DNA from: an uncultured Verrucomicrobia subdivision 3 bacterium | GTDB taxonomy: Bacteria; Verrucomicrobiota; Verrucomicrobiia; Limisphaerales; UBA11358 | NCBI GenBank assembly: GCA_903936645.1 | Contig: CAIZWI010000176.1 | Location: forward strand, 1-43,120 | Reading direction: 5' to 3' | DNA length: 43,120 bases | Shown here: positions 17,666-27,907 of the stretch, one piece after another | Layout of the letters: each line of letters opens with the position of its first letter | Position numbering within the stretch: position 1 is the first letter of the stretch | The notes under the pieces: model-generated | The model's input: only the letters and a program-made list of their open reading frames with translations | What the model was told of the DNA's origin: nothing | Database searches by the model: none | Made by a program: the position numbers and the translations under genes

Positions 17666-20600
17666 TCAATGCTTGGCCAGCACCCGTTGCACCGTTTGCG
17701 CCAGCGCCCGGAGGGCGAGAGGCTTTTCCAAAAGCTCGCTGATGCCCGCCTCCCGCAAGGTGACCGCCTCCAGTGCATAGGCATAACCGGTGCTGAGAAT
17801 CACCGGCAAATCCGGCCGGATGTCGTGAAACTGCCGCGCCACCTCCAGTCCGCTAATTTCCGGCATGGTCAGATCAGTGATGAGCAGGTCGAATTCCGCG
17901 GGGTTTTCGCGGAACCGCCGCAGCGCCTCACTGGCCAGATTACAGGTGGTGACCTGATAATTAAGCCGCTGCAACAGGCCTTGGAACGGCTCGGTTAGCG
18001 CTGGCTCATCATCCAGGATCAGGATGCGCTGCCCCTGTCCGCGCGGAATATCCCGCAGCAGGCCCGCTGGCGGCAGGGGGTCGGTGACCTGGGCGGGAAA
18101 ATAGATGTCAAAGGTGGTGCCCTGGCCGGGCTGGCTCGTAACCGTGATAATACCTTCGTGGGACTGCACGATGCCATGCACCACGGCCAGACCAAGACCG
18201 GTGCCTTTGCCCACCGGCTTGGTGGTGAAAAATGGCTCAAAAATACGGTCCAAGGTGCGGGCATCCATGCCGTGACCCGTGTCCGCCACCGTCAGCCGTG
18301 TGTAGCGGATGGGCCGGAGTTGCGGGTGCTCTTGGCGGGTGGCCTCGTCCGGTTCATCTGCCACCAAGTTTAGCCGGAGGCATCCAGACTGGCCATCCAT
18401 GGCGTGGAGCGCATTGGTCGCCAAATTCATGGCCACCTGATAAATTTGGGTGGGATCGGCCAGCACGGGAGGCGCTTCACTATCGAGATTGGTTTCAATC
18501 TGGATGCTGGCCGGCAGTGAGGCGCGGAGAAATTTGCCCACCTCTTTGAGCACGGTATCCAAATGGATCACTTCGCGCTTTTGCTCACGCTGCCGGCTGA
18601 ACGTCAAAATCTGCTGGACAAGGTCCTTGGCGCGATTGGCCGCCTTCAGAATTTCCTCAACGTATTCCCGGGCTTGGGGGTTGCCCGCGGACTCCTGCTG
18701 GAGCAGATAACCGTAACCAAACATGGCGCAAAGAATGTTATTAAAGTCATGGGCAATGCCGCCCGCCAGCGTGCCAATGGCCTCCATTTTTTGGGCCTGC
18801 CGGTATTGCCCTTCCAATTGCCGGCGTTTGGTAATGTCGTGAAAGGTCCATACCCGGCCATAGATTTTGCCATCCTGGCCGCGCACCAAGGCGGTGTGCC
18901 GGTCCAGGATGGTGCCGTTTTTCAACTCCACTTCGTCATGGGCCAGCTGATCCGGCAACAGCAACAGCTTGCGCGTCTGCCGGGCAAACTCCTCCGGATC
19001 GACCGTCTGGGCCTGCACAAACTCCAGTTGCCGCGTGTCATCCGCCTGGCTGGTAATTTCCGGCGGAATCCCCCATAAGTCCGCAATTTTTTGATTCTGC
19101 AATATTTTCCGGTTTTCTTTGTCCACCACCAAAATACCGTCCACCGAAGAATGCACCATCGCCTCCAGAAACGCCGTTTTCCAGAGTAATTCCTCCGTCT
19201 TGGTCTTCCGCTCGGTAATGTCCCGGATGAAGGCACAGTTAAATTCCTGGCCTTCAAAATTAATGTAATTCGCCGTGATCTCGACCGCCAGCGACCAGCC
19301 CTCTTTCGTGCGAAAGAGGGCTTCAAAAGTCAGGATTTTATGCTCCCGCAGTTCCTGCCAGTGGGCCACCCAGGCCTGGCCGGCGTGGGCTGGGTTGAGA
19401 TCCTGGGCCCCCAGGGTAAGCATTTCCTCCAGCGTGTAACCCACCAACCGGCCAGCCGCAGCGTTCACCCGCACAAAACGGCCATCGGCGGCCAGCCAGA
19501 AAATCGCGTCCCCCGAATTTTCCATGGAAAACTGGCTCATCCGCAGGCTCTGCTCGGCCTGCTTGCTAACGGTGATGTCGCGCGCCACCACCACCGCCCC
19601 GGCAACGGCCCCGGCCGCGTCGCGAATGGGACTAAAACTGCAACTGCAAACCCAGGACTCCCCTGTGTCTTTGCGGCGGATGGTGTACTCCACATTGGTG
19701 GCTGTTTCACCCCGGAGCGCCCGCGGGACCGCCCATTGGTCAAAGGGCGCCGGCTCGCAGGTGGGCAGGAAAATATCCAAAATGGCGGGATAATCATTGA
19801 TGTGGCGCGCACACTCGGCCTTGCTCCGGAATTTATGGAAGGTCGCAAAGGCCTCGTTAAAATCCAGAAACTGACCGTTCGCATCCGCTATGAACACCGC
19901 ATCCGTCATGCTCGCCAGCGCCGCGTCCAATTTTGCCCGGCTTTCGCGCAACGCGGCCTCGGCCAGCTTCAAGTCATTGATATCCGTATATGTGCCAAAC
20001 CATTTCAGCACCGCCCCTTGGGCGTGGCGCAGCGGCACCGCCCGAATCAACCACCAGCGATAGCTCCCATCCGCCCGGCGCAGCCGGCTTTCCATGACAA
20101 AATTGCTGCCATTCTGCCAGGCCCTGCGCCAGGCCTCCCGGGCCACGGGCTGGTCGTCCGGATGGAACGGCCGGATCCACCCGTCACCATAACTTTCCGC
20201 CAGCGTTAGCCCCGTGTAGGCCACCCACTGCTGGTTAAAATAAATATTCTGGCCGGCGGGATTGCAAATCCAAACGATTTGCGGCATGGATTCCGTCAGG
20301 GTGCGAAACGCCATTTCGCTGTCGCGCAAGGCCTGCTCGGCCGCTTTGCGCTCGGTAATCTCCACCACGGTGGTCACCACGTCAAAATTACCATCCGCGC
20401 GCGGCCGGCGAATATAGGAAAACGCAACCCATACCACCTGACCGTCTTTCTTGACGTAGCGCTTCTCGAGCGAGAAGGCACCCACCCGGCCTGGGCCCAG
20501 TTGGTTAACCAAGGCATCCTGGCGTGGCCGGTCGTCCGGATGCGTAATTTGCCGGTAAATCCCGGGCTGGTTGTCCTCCTCAGCGGTCAGCCCGCAAATC

Positions 20601-22258
20601 CGTAAATGAGCGGCATTGGCGATGCGTTGGTACTGACCGTCCGGCTGCTCAATGGCATAGGCCATGCCGATGGGCACGGCATCGAAAATCAGCTTGAACC
20701 GCGCCTGTTCCAGCAAGATTTTCTCCCGCACAGCCCGCCGCTCGGTGATATCTTCCACCACTGCCATCGTGCGCATCGGCTGACCGGCATCATCCCGCAA
20801 GACGGTCATGTTGATGCTCACCCAGACAACGGCCCCATCCCCGCGGACATAACGCTTTTCCATGTGGTAATCCGCCGCCTTGCCGCTGACCACCGCCTGA
20901 AAAGCCTGCCAGTCCCGCTCACGGTCGTCCGGGTGCGTGATGTCACGGACGTGCCGTTGCAACAACTCAGCTTCAGAGTAGCCGGTTATCTGGCACATTT
21001 TGGGATTTACCCGGAGCAACCGGCCCGTATGCGGATCGGCCTGGGCCATGCCCACTGCGGCGGTCTCAAACATCGCCCGGAATTGCTGCTCACTCGCGCG
21101 CAGCCTTTCCTCGGCGCGCTTGCGTTCAGTAATATTGGTATGCATTACCACCACTTGAGAGCCTTGATTGCCCAGGCGCGTGACACTCAGACTGAACCAG
21201 CGCCGTTCCCCGGGCGCATCGCAGCGGTACTCCATCGCAAAACTTTCCCGCCGCCCCGCGATGACCTCCTGAATGCCGGTTTTGGCGGCCTCCGCTTCCG
21301 CACATTGCCGGCGGGCGGCCCGTTCGCAAACCTCCAGGTAATTGACACCTAGGCTGGTGTTGACTGCCACTTCACCCTGGGCCGTCGGATTGAGTCGGAC
21401 AAATTCCTGCCACCGGGCATTGACGGCCAGAATCTCCCCGGTTTCGCTTAAAACTGCAATGTGGGATGTCACCGAGTCCAGGACCGCCTGCTTGAATTCC
21501 TCCCCCCGCTTGCGTTCCGTGATCAATTCAAAAACCGCCACAAAATGCTCCGGGGTGGGACCATACACAGCCATGGCAAACCATTCCCGCAACGTCGTCA
21601 CATATATCTCCGCCCGCTCCGGCCGCCCGGTGCCCGCCACCCTGGCGTAAAGGCCAAACAACTCAGCATCCACTTCCCGGAAGCCGGGCAGCACCTCGCT
21701 TACCCTCCGCCCCGCCACCCCTTGCAAACCCGTCTGCTCAGCGAAGGCCTGGTTGACTTCCAGAAAGATAAAATCCCGGGGCTCGCCCTGCTCATAAACG
21801 ATCCGGCAATAGGCACAACCATTGAGCATGTTCCTGAACAGCGAGGAATGTCGTGCTTCGGCGGCCTGCCGTTCTTTCCGCTCGGCGACCTCCCGCCGGC
21901 TCCGGTCAATCGCGGGCAGCAACCGGCTAAGATTGCTCTTAAGAACAAAATCACTAATCCCCAATTTCAGCAGTTCCACCGCTTGCTCCTCACCAATTGC
22001 ACCGGAAACAAGTATGATGGGGAGCTGGGGCTGGCCGGCTTGCACCGCCTGCAGGATGTCCGGAACCACCAATCCGGGCATTCGGTAGTCGCACAAAACC
22101 ACGTCCCACTCCCCTTGCGCCAGCGCCCGGTTAAATTCCGCCAAATTAGTGGTCTGCTGCACCCTTGTGCCCGGCCGGTTTTGCTGGAACTGGCGTTCCA
22201 GCAATTCAAAATCAACCGGATCATCTTCCACCACCAAACATTTGAGATGATTACTCAT
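17666..22258 (-). CDS. Giant hybrid histidine kinase REC-8xPAS-HisKA-HATPase-REC
   Basis: A cytoplasmic hybrid kinase of 1530 residues with no membrane segment or signal peptide. An N-terminal receiver (about 1-125, Asp57 in LCDYRMPG) is followed by eight consecutive PAS/PAC units (about 140-1155), most ending in a D/E-ITERK-like linker. A HisKA domain has His1170 in GGIAHDFNN, a HATPase_c domain carries DTGHGMD and [13 protein letters not shown], and a C-terminal receiver has Asp1462 in [10 protein letters not shown]. Such PAS arrays usually integrate redox, light or small-molecule signals; no cofactor can be assigned here. It has no DNA-binding output, so it probably works through a phosphorelay. 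It converges on the DUF4838 gene and is separated from the GH92 gene by 324 bases, so it is likely transcribed on its own. The ATG at 22258 lacks a strong Shine-Dalgarno. Confidence 0.92.
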   Translation of the reverse strand: MSNHLKCLVVEDDPVDFELLERQFQQNRPGTRVQQTTNLAEFNRALAQGEWDVVLCDYRMPGLVVPDILQAVQAGQPQLPIILVSGAIGEEQAVELLKLGISDFVLKSNLSRLLPAIDRSRREVAERKERQAAEARHSSLFRNMLNGCAYCRIVYEQGEPRDFIFLEVNQAFAEQTGLQGVAGRRVSEVLPGFREVDAELFGLYARVAGTGRPERAEIYVTTLREWFAMAVYGPTPEHFVAVFELITERKRGEEFKQAVLDSVTSHIAVLSETGEILAVNARWQEFVRLNPTAQGEVAVNTSLGVNYLEVCERAARRQCAEAEAAKTGIQEVIAGRRESFAMEYRCDAPGERRWFSLSVTRLGNQGSQVVVMHTNITERKRAEERLRASEQQFRAMFETAAVGMAQADPHTGRLLRVNPKMCQITGYSEAELLQRHVRDITHPDDRERDWQAFQAVVSGKAADYHMEKRYVRGDGAVVWVSINMTVLRDDAGQPMRTMAVVEDITERRAVREKILLEQARFKLIFDAVPIGMAYAIEQPDGQYQRIANAAHLRICGLTAEEDNQPGIYRQITHPDDRPRQDALVNQLGPGRVGAFSLEKRYVKKDGQVVWVAFSYIRRPRADGNFDVVTTVVEITERKAAEQALRDSEMAFRTLTESMPQIVWICNPAGQNIYFNQQWVAYTGLTLAESYGDGWIRPFHPDDQPVAREAWRRAWQNGSNFVMESRLRRADGSYRWWLIRAVPLRHAQGAVLKWFGTYTDINDLKLAEAALRESRAKLDAALASMTDAVFIADANGQFLDFNEAFATFHKFRSKAECARHINDYPAILDIFLPTCEPAPFDQWAVPRALRGETATNVEYTIRRKDTGESWVCSCSFSPIRDAAGAVAGAVVVARDITVSKQAEQSLRMSQFSMENSGDAIFWLAADGRFVRVNAAAGRLVGYTLEEMLTLGAQDLNPAHAGQAWVAHWQELREHKILTFEALFRTKEGWSLAVEITANYINFEGQEFNCAFIRDITERKTKTEELLWKTAFLEAMVHSSVDGILVVDKENRKILQNQKIADLWGIPPEITSQADDTRQLEFVQAQTVDPEEFARQTRKLLLLPDQLAHDEVELKNGTILDRHTALVRGQDGKIYGRVWTFHDITKRRQLEGQYRQAQKMEAIGTLAGGIAHDFNNILCAMFGYGYLLQQESAGNPQAREYVEEILKAANRAKDLVQQILTFSRQREQKREVIHLDTVLKEVGKFLRASLPASIQIETNLDSEAPPVLADPTQIYQVAMNLATNALHAMDGQSGCLRLNLVADEPDEATRQEHPQLRPIRYTRLTVADTGHGMDARTLDRIFEPFFTTKPVGKGTGLGLAVVHGIVQSHEGIITVTSQPGQGTTFDIYFPAQVTDPLPPAGLLRDIPRGQGQRILILDDEPALTEPFQGLLQRLNYQVTTCNLASEALRRFRENPAEFDLLITDLTMPEISGLEVARQFHDIRPDLPVILSTGYAYALEAVTLREAGISELLEKPLALRALAQTVQRVLAKH

Positions 22259-22582
22259 GCATGGCTAAACTTTCAGCACGCCGACAAGATAGCATAACTT
22301 GCGCCTTGGGCATGAGGAATCATACGAAAATATTGCGAAAAACCATGCTTTTTTGGCATCGTCGCGACCGCCAGGAAATCTTTAACTAATCCTGGTTAAT
22401 TACCTGACATCACCCCATGCCAAAATCATTTTCCAAAATGGACCCGCTAATTTGGTGCTCAATGAAGATCTTAATGGCGACGTCGGCCCGCCCTCAATCC
22501 CCGCCGACAAGCAGCAGCATTGCCATGAAAAATTTGCCCAAAATCCCGCCGCGACCCTCATCTCCAGCTGGTTGAATTAGCT
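22259..22582. other. Intergenic region upstream of the PAS kinase
   Basis: This 324-base gap lies between the end of the GH92 gene and the start of the PAS kinase, both on the minus strand. It should hold the kinase promoter, but no convincing -35/-10 pair was found. A 6-bp inverted repeat, GTCGGC/GCCGAC (22482-22487 and 22503-22508), lies about 75 bases beyond the GH92 stop without a T-tract and could be a weak end-of-operon hairpin. Confidence 0.4.
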
Positions 22583-24826
22583 TTATGGGGATGCCGAGTA
22601 AGGCAGGTCCGCCGGGCTGAGCGTGCGGAAGGCGGCATCCGGTCCCATGTCCAGGTGCAATTCTCCGCCTTGCACCAAAGCCTGATGACTCAGCCAGGTC
22701 CGGTGTTCCACCACCCCGTTCCAGCGGCGCTCCTGCACATAAACATTCCGCTCACTATGCCCGGTGGTGCTGATAACCAAGGTCCGCCCCGACGGCAAAT
22801 GCACCGTGGTTTTGGCGAACAGCGGGCTGGTATAAATATAAGCCGGCGTTCCGGGGCAGAGCGGATACAGGCCGATCGCGCTCAGCACATACCAACTGGC
22901 CATGGAACCATTGTCCTCGTCGCCGGGAAATCCATCCGGCCGGGCGCTGAACAACTCCGCACACGCGCGCCGGGTCCAGTATTCGGTTTGCCAGGGCTGG
23001 CCCGCGGCAGCGAATAAATACAGCCCATCAAACCCCGGCTGGTTGCCCTGATCATACTGGCCAAATGGGGCGATCCCCATTTCCCGCATTTCATGAATAA
23101 TCCCGCCATACCCGCCCGGATGATAAATCGGCGGCAGGCCCAGCATTTCATCCAATTTGGCCACAAATTTTTCCGGTCCGCCCGCCAGCCCGATGAGCCC
23201 CGCACTGTCGTGCGGCACAAAAAAACTGCATTGCCAGGGCCCGCCTTCCGCATAAGAACCACCCCAGCCAAACTGGTCAAAGGGTTCAATCCATTGTCCC
23301 GACGCGTTTTTCGGATGCATGAAGCCCACTCCGGGATCCCACAACTTGCGATAGTTTTGCGCCCGGGCCATCAGGGTCTGATAATCATCAGCCTGCTTCT
23401 GGTCCCGGGCAATTTGGGCCACGCACCAGTCATCATAGGCATAATCGAGTGTGGCAGAAACCGCGTACTGGCTCGCCCCATCCGGGATGTATCCCAGCTT
23501 GAGATAATCCGCCAGGCCCCGCCGCACCAAAACCCCGGGCGCCGGCGGTTCAAAAGCACTCTTGCGCAACGAGGCATACGCTTGCGCAACGTCAAAGCCA
23601 CGCTGCCCCTTGGCAATGGCATCGGCAAAAATCGCCGCACTATGCTGCCCGATCATGCAATCACGATAGCCCGGACTGGGCCATTCCGGAATCGTGCCGC
23701 CTTCCGCCGAGGCATTCACCAAACCCTGCAATATCTCATTCAATTGCGCCGGATATAAAATCGTGATCAACGGAAACGTGGTGCGGAAAGCATCCCAAAT
23801 GCCGATATCGCCATACAGCACCCCGGCATGAATCTTGCCATCGTAAGGACTGTAATGCACCGGCTTGCTCGCGGCATCCAGCTCATACAAGCGATGCGGA
23901 AACATTTGGGCATGGTACAGGCAGGAATAAAAGGTTTGTTGCTGCGCTTCCGGGGCTTCAATTTCGAGCCGGCCCAACTGCTCATTCCACGTTTTTTGCA
24001 GGCGCGCTTGCACCGCCGTAAAACCACCCTCGGTTTCCGTCTTGAGATTCTGTTCGGCCTGTTCCCAACTGATCAACGAGGTGCCGACTCTCAGTTCAAC
24101 CGGCGCCTCGGGTGAAGTGGCAAACTCAAACCAGGCCGCCACATTGTCCCCCTGCCCTTCCGCCGCGCTGCGCGAATGGTGATTGACGAGCACGTCGCTT
24201 TGAATCACATCGCGGTCGAGCTGAATCACAAAATAGGAGCCGAAATTACCGGTCACGCCCCCACTATTGGCCCGGCTCACCCCCCGAATCGTGCGGCCTT
24301 GGCGGTGGACTTCCGAGTTGCCGCTGGCATTCAGGATCAAACGGCCCTTCTGGCCTTGATGATAAGTGAACCGAAACACCGCGCACCGTTCCGCGGCCGT
24401 CAGCTCCACGGTAATAACGCCTTTCTTGAGCTCCACTTTTTCATAATCCGGCCGCAAAACCGCCGTGGCCTGGTCGTATGCCGACAACCTGTCCCGGGGC
24501 TCCATTTGCAATTCGCCCGTCTGGGGCATCAGCACAAACTGGCCGTAGTCGCTAATCCAGGGACTGGGCTGGTGGGTGGCCCGAAAGCCGTCCACGGTGC
24601 CATTGGGTTGAAAAAACCACGAACCACTGGCGTTTTCCATCGACCAATCGATCATGCCCCACGGGGCGCCCACCAGCGGCAGGGTGTTGCCATGGGACAG
24701 GTCAGGTTGCGAAGCGGTGCCTTGCAAGATATGAACATAACCCACCCGGCCCGCCTCCGGGATGGCGGCGGCGGCCAGCCATTGCCACATCCATACCAGC
24801 CCGAGCATTGCCAGTGTTTTATTCAT
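22583..24826 (-). CDS. GH92 family alpha-mannosidase, secreted
   Basis: GH92 enzymes are calcium-dependent inverting exo-alpha-mannosidases, mostly alpha-1,2 and alpha-1,3, that trim high-mannose N-glycans or mannan. Family marks include the N-terminal domain with GNTLPLVGAPWGM, the (alpha/alpha)6 segment GDIGIWDAFRTTFPL, and GDEDNGSMASWYVLSAIGLYP with the acidic cluster Asp636-Glu637-Asp638 expected to serve as catalytic base. The start is set at 24826 because AGAGG lies six bases before that ATG and the next residues form a signal peptide (MNKTLAMLGLVWMWQWLAAAA). An ATG at 24850 in frame adds eight residues without a ribosome site. It is the last gene of the collinear block, 54 bases after the hexose importer. 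Family assignment is firm; linkage specificity is inferred. Confidence 0.93.
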   Translation of the reverse strand: MNKTLAMLGLVWMWQWLAAAAIPEAGRVGYVHILQGTASQPDLSHGNTLPLVGAPWGMIDWSMENASGSWFFQPNGTVDGFRATHQPSPWISDYGQFVLMPQTGELQMEPRDRLSAYDQATAVLRPDYEKVELKKGVITVELTAAERCAVFRFTYHQGQKGRLILNASGNSEVHRQGRTIRGVSRANSGGVTGNFGSYFVIQLDRDVIQSDVLVNHHSRSAAEGQGDNVAAWFEFATSPEAPVELRVGTSLISWEQAEQNLKTETEGGFTAVQARLQKTWNEQLGRLEIEAPEAQQQTFYSCLYHAQMFPHRLYELDAASKPVHYSPYDGKIHAGVLYGDIGIWDAFRTTFPLITILYPAQLNEILQGLVNASAEGGTIPEWPSPGYRDCMIGQHSAAIFADAIAKGQRGFDVAQAYASLRKSAFEPPAPGVLVRRGLADYLKLGYIPDGASQYAVSATLDYAYDDWCVAQIARDQKQADDYQTLMARAQNYRKLWDPGVGFMHPKNASGQWIEPFDQFGWGGSYAEGGPWQCSFFVPHDSAGLIGLAGGPEKFVAKLDEMLGLPPIYHPGGYGGIIHEMREMGIAPFGQYDQGNQPGFDGLYLFAAAGQPWQTEYWTRRACAELFSARPDGFPGDEDNGSMASWYVLSAIGLYPLCPGTPAYIYTSPLFAKTTVHLPSGRTLVISTTGHSERNVYVQERRWNGVVEHRTWLSHQALVQGGELHLDMGPDAAFRTLSPADLPYSASP

Positions 24827-24880
24827 CCGGAACCTCTTCATAGTGGCCATGGTGCGTGGTGGGGATCGGTGGCAATAAAT

Positions 24881-26293
24881 TCACGCCGCCGGCAGGACAT
24901 CTTTCCGCCCCACCTTGTGGCCGATCAGGCCGTAGAAAGCCACGTAGCCGTAGGCGATCAAAGGCACAATATAAGAAATCCGCAGTCCGGCCAGATCCGC
25001 AATTTTCCCCTGCAATGGCGGCAGCAGCGCACCGCCCAAAATGGCCATCACCAGCAGGGAGGACACCTGGCTCTTGTAAACACCCGTGCCGTCCAGCGCC
25101 AGGGAGAAAATGTTCGACCAGCCGATCGAAGTGAAAAGTCCGATGCCGATAATACACCACATCGCGAGCGGACCGCCCTGGATCATCGCCAGCAACAGCA
25201 AGAGGACAATCGTTCCCGAAAAAATGAACAAGGTGCGGCCCGCCAGCGCGCGACCGAACTGAAACAGCAGCCAGCAGAGCGCCAGCAGTGGCAGGTATTT
25301 CGGCTCCGTGGGAATGCCCGCCAGCGGGTAAACGAAGTAACCCACCACCGGCAGGGCCACCAGCAACAGTTGCTTGTTGCGTGTTTTCATTTCACTCAGT
25401 TCTACCGAGCCCATGAACCGGCCGATGAGCATGCCCCCCCAGAACAGGGATACATATTTGCTCGCGTCCAGGGCCGAAAGCCCCGCCACACTTTTCTGCC
25501 CGAGGAAATTGATAATCGAACTGCCAATGGAGACTTCCCCGCCAACATACATAAAAATGGCCAGCACGCCGAGAATCACGTGCGGATGCTGCAACGCCCC
25601 CGCACCAGGTTCAATTTTACCCTCGCCGACCTGCGGCAGTTTGATAAAGAAGAAAACTACCGCCAGTAGCAAAAAAATCAGGGAAAAGGCCAGATAGGGA
25701 ACCTTCACCGAGTCCGTCCCATGGGCGCCCGAGCGCGCAAAATACTGAAAGATCAAGTACCCGCCAATCAAGGGTCCAATGGTGGTGCCAAATGAATTAA
25801 ACGCCTGGGCCAGATTGAGCCGGCTGGAGGCGGTGCGTTCCGGGCCCAAAATCGTGACGTAAGGATTGGCCGCGATTTGCAACATCGCAAACCCGAGGCC
25901 GACAATAAACAAGGCCACCAGAAACAATGGATAGGACACCAGGCTGGCCGCCGGCAGGAATAGTGCGGACCCGGCCGCCGCAATCAGCAGGCCGATGACC
26001 ACGCCGTTTTTGTAGCCAATGCGCGCAATCGGGTCACCGGTCGTCACCGAAATGGCAAAATATATCAGCGAGCCCACGAAGTAAGCGCCGAAAAAAGCGA
26101 ATTGCACCAGCATCGCTTGAAAATAATTCAGCGTGAATGCCTCCTTGAACCGCGGAATCAGGATGTCGTTGAAAACGGTCATGAAACCCCACATGAAGAA
26201 CAGGACCGTCATGATCGCAAACGGCCCGCGATAGGACTGGCCGTTGTTGCCCGAGGTGGAATTCGCTGTGGGGGTGGAGGTGATGGTGGCCAT
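24881..26293 (-). CDS. FucP/GluP-type hexose:proton symporter (MFS)
   Basis: A twelve-helix major facilitator of 470 residues from the fucose/glucose-galactose permease group. After a hydrophilic Ser/Thr-rich N-terminus comes the family signature FFMWGFMTVFNDILIPRFK, then AMLVQFAFFGAYF, NPYVTILGPERTASSRLNLAQAFNS and further hydrophobic helices. Members import a free monosaccharide (fucose, glucose, galactose or mannose) with a proton across the inner membrane. Its place between the GH125 and GH92 genes suggests that the sugar is mannose released outside the cytoplasm. The residues that set sugar choice cannot be read with confidence, so fucose, galactose or arabinose remain possible. It is 37 bases downstream of GH125 and likely co-transcribed with it. 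Confidence 0.92.
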   Translation of the reverse strand: MATITSTPTANSTSGNNGQSYRGPFAIMTVLFFMWGFMTVFNDILIPRFKEAFTLNYFQAMLVQFAFFGAYFVGSLIYFAISVTTGDPIARIGYKNGVVIGLLIAAAGSALFLPAASLVSYPLFLVALFIVGLGFAMLQIAANPYVTILGPERTASSRLNLAQAFNSFGTTIGPLIGGYLIFQYFARSGAHGTDSVKVPYLAFSLIFLLLAVVFFFIKLPQVGEGKIEPGAGALQHPHVILGVLAIFMYVGGEVSIGSSIINFLGQKSVAGLSALDASKYVSLFWGGMLIGRFMGSVELSEMKTRNKQLLLVALPVVGYFVYPLAGIPTEPKYLPLLALCWLLFQFGRALAGRTLFIFSGTIVLLLLLAMIQGGPLAMWCIIGIGLFTSIGWSNIFSLALDGTGVYKSQVSSLLVMAILGGALLPPLQGKIADLAGLRISYIVPLIAYGYVAFYGLIGHKVGRKDVLPAA

Positions 26294-26330
26294 GAATGAT
26301 GAGGGTTGAGGTTTGAGACCGCGCTTTGGT

Positions 26331-27749
26331 TCAGCTCAGCAGGCGGGGATTCTGGTTAAAAGTTTTGAGGACGAGTTCGCCAAAAATGGTGTTGGCCCAG
26401 GCGAACCAGGGGCGGGTGAAATGATCCGGGTCGTCCTTATGGAAAGCCTCATGCATAAAACCTTTGCCCGCATGAGTTTTTTGCAAGGTCACCAAACACT
26501 GGCGGATTTCCGCATCCTTCGTGCTGGTCAGACCTTGCACGATCAACCCCAGCGGCCAGATCATGTCCATGCCCACATGCGGTCCGCCGGGACCATTGGC
26601 CGCCTGGCCCTGGCAGTAATAAGGATTGGCGGACGACAATACGAGCTGCCGGGTGTGTTGATAAATGTTGTCCCCGACCGGCACCGCGCCCAAATAAGGG
26701 AGGGAAAGGAGACTCGGAACATTCCCGTCATCAATGCAATAATAATTACCGTAGGCATCCACCTCGTAGGCATAGACCGCCCCCAGTTGGGCATGGTGCA
26801 CCACGGCATGCTTCCGCAACGCGGATTCCACCTCGTCCGCCAGGGAACGGCACTCCCCGGCCAGCGCAGTGTCGTGCAGGATTTTTTCCAGCATGTCCGC
26901 CACCTGCCGCAGACTCACCACGGCAAAAAAGTTGGCCGGAATCAGATAGGGAAAAAGGGTGGCATCGTCACTGGGACGAAACATGGAACAAATCAAACCC
27001 ACAGGTTTGCCGGGGTTGCCATAGCCACGGCCCGCCACGGTATCCGTTTGCGTTTCCGTCCGGCGTTGAAAATGATACGGGCCTTTGCCGGTCTTGCGTT
27101 GCTGTTCGCGAAACGTGCGCAGAATCGCGCGGATCGCCTCCCGCCAGGTGTGGTCAAATGGTGCCGTGTCCCCGGTGGCCTGCCAGTAACCATGGGCCAG
27201 GCGGATGGTATAGCACAGCGAATCCACCTCCCATTTGCGCTCGTGCACCCCGGGCTTCATGTCGGTCAGATCGCTGCGCCATTCGCTGACTTTGTTGGCA
27301 TCCTTGTAGAAAGCATTCGCGTAAGGATCCTTGATCACGCAGCGGGTCTGGCGGTTGATCACCCCGGCAATCAATTGCTGCAACTGGGGATCCTCCGCCA
27401 TCAGCGGCAAATAGGGCCAGACCTGCGCCGAACTGTCGCGCAGCCACATGGCATCAATGTCCCCGGTGATGACATAAGTGTCCGGCCGGCCATTCACCAC
27501 GGAAAAATCGACCGTCGTATCCAGCGTATTGGGGAAGCAATTGCCAAACATCCACGCCAGCTCCGCGTTCCCGCTGCCCGCCTGCACCCGCGCAATCGTG
27601 CGCTCCACCGCCGGGCTCGTGAATTTACGCCGCTCTGGCGCCACCCGAACGGTGGGAAAGGTGGCGTCTGCCGGACGTGCCAGGGAGGGCGCCAGCGTCA
27701 GGCCGGCCGTGATCAAAGCCGAGTGTTGGATAAATTGACGGCGGTTCAT
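26331..27749 (-). CDS. GH125 exo-alpha-1,6-mannosidase family protein, Tat-exported
   Basis: GH125 (formerly DUF1237) enzymes are metal-independent inverting exo-alpha-1,6-mannosidases acting on N-glycan or yeast mannan cores. The 472-residue protein starts at 27749 with a Tat signal (MNRRQFIQHSALITAGLTLA); an upstream in-frame ATG at 27800 would bury this signal and is rejected. Family motifs include the substrate loop GDIDAMWLRDS at 96-106, DPYANAFYKDAN, HERKWEVDSLCY, and MFRPSDDATLFPYLIPAN. Tat export implies folding in the cytoplasm before secretion. Together with GH92 it supplies the alpha-1,6 and alpha-1,2/1,3 activities needed to strip mannose from an alpha-mannan or N-glycan. It is separated from the upstream unknown gene by 158 bases, so a secondary promoter there is possible. 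Confidence 0.93.
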   Translation of the reverse strand: MNRRQFIQHSALITAGLTLAPSLARPADATFPTVRVAPERRKFTSPAVERTIARVQAGSGNAELAWMFGNCFPNTLDTTVDFSVVNGRPDTYVITGDIDAMWLRDSSAQVWPYLPLMAEDPQLQQLIAGVINRQTRCVIKDPYANAFYKDANKVSEWRSDLTDMKPGVHERKWEVDSLCYTIRLAHGYWQATGDTAPFDHTWREAIRAILRTFREQQRKTGKGPYHFQRRTETQTDTVAGRGYGNPGKPVGLICSMFRPSDDATLFPYLIPANFFAVVSLRQVADMLEKILHDTALAGECRSLADEVESALRKHAVVHHAQLGAVYAYEVDAYGNYYCIDDGNVPSLLSLPYLGAVPVGDNIYQHTRQLVLSSANPYYCQGQAANGPGGPHVGMDMIWPLGLIVQGLTSTKDAEIRQCLVTLQKTHAGKGFMHEAFHKDDPDHFTRPWFAWANTIFGELVLKTFNQNPRLLS

Positions 27750-27907
27750 GTGGCCAGGGGATGGGGGGTTAAATGGGCACCGGGCAAACGGGGTTTCCAC
27801 GAACAGTCATCAGCGACCCGCAACTGCTGCCCGGCGGCGGCGGGACCCTGCCAGCGTGCCAACAGTGTGCGCCATGATAAGCCATCGCGGTAATTCATTG
27901 AGTGGAG

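Noticed and set aside
24176..25669. Plus-strand open frame opposite the GH92 and MFS genes
   Set aside because: It spans two real minus-strand genes and their gap, and the product is Gln/Arg/His-rich with no domain.
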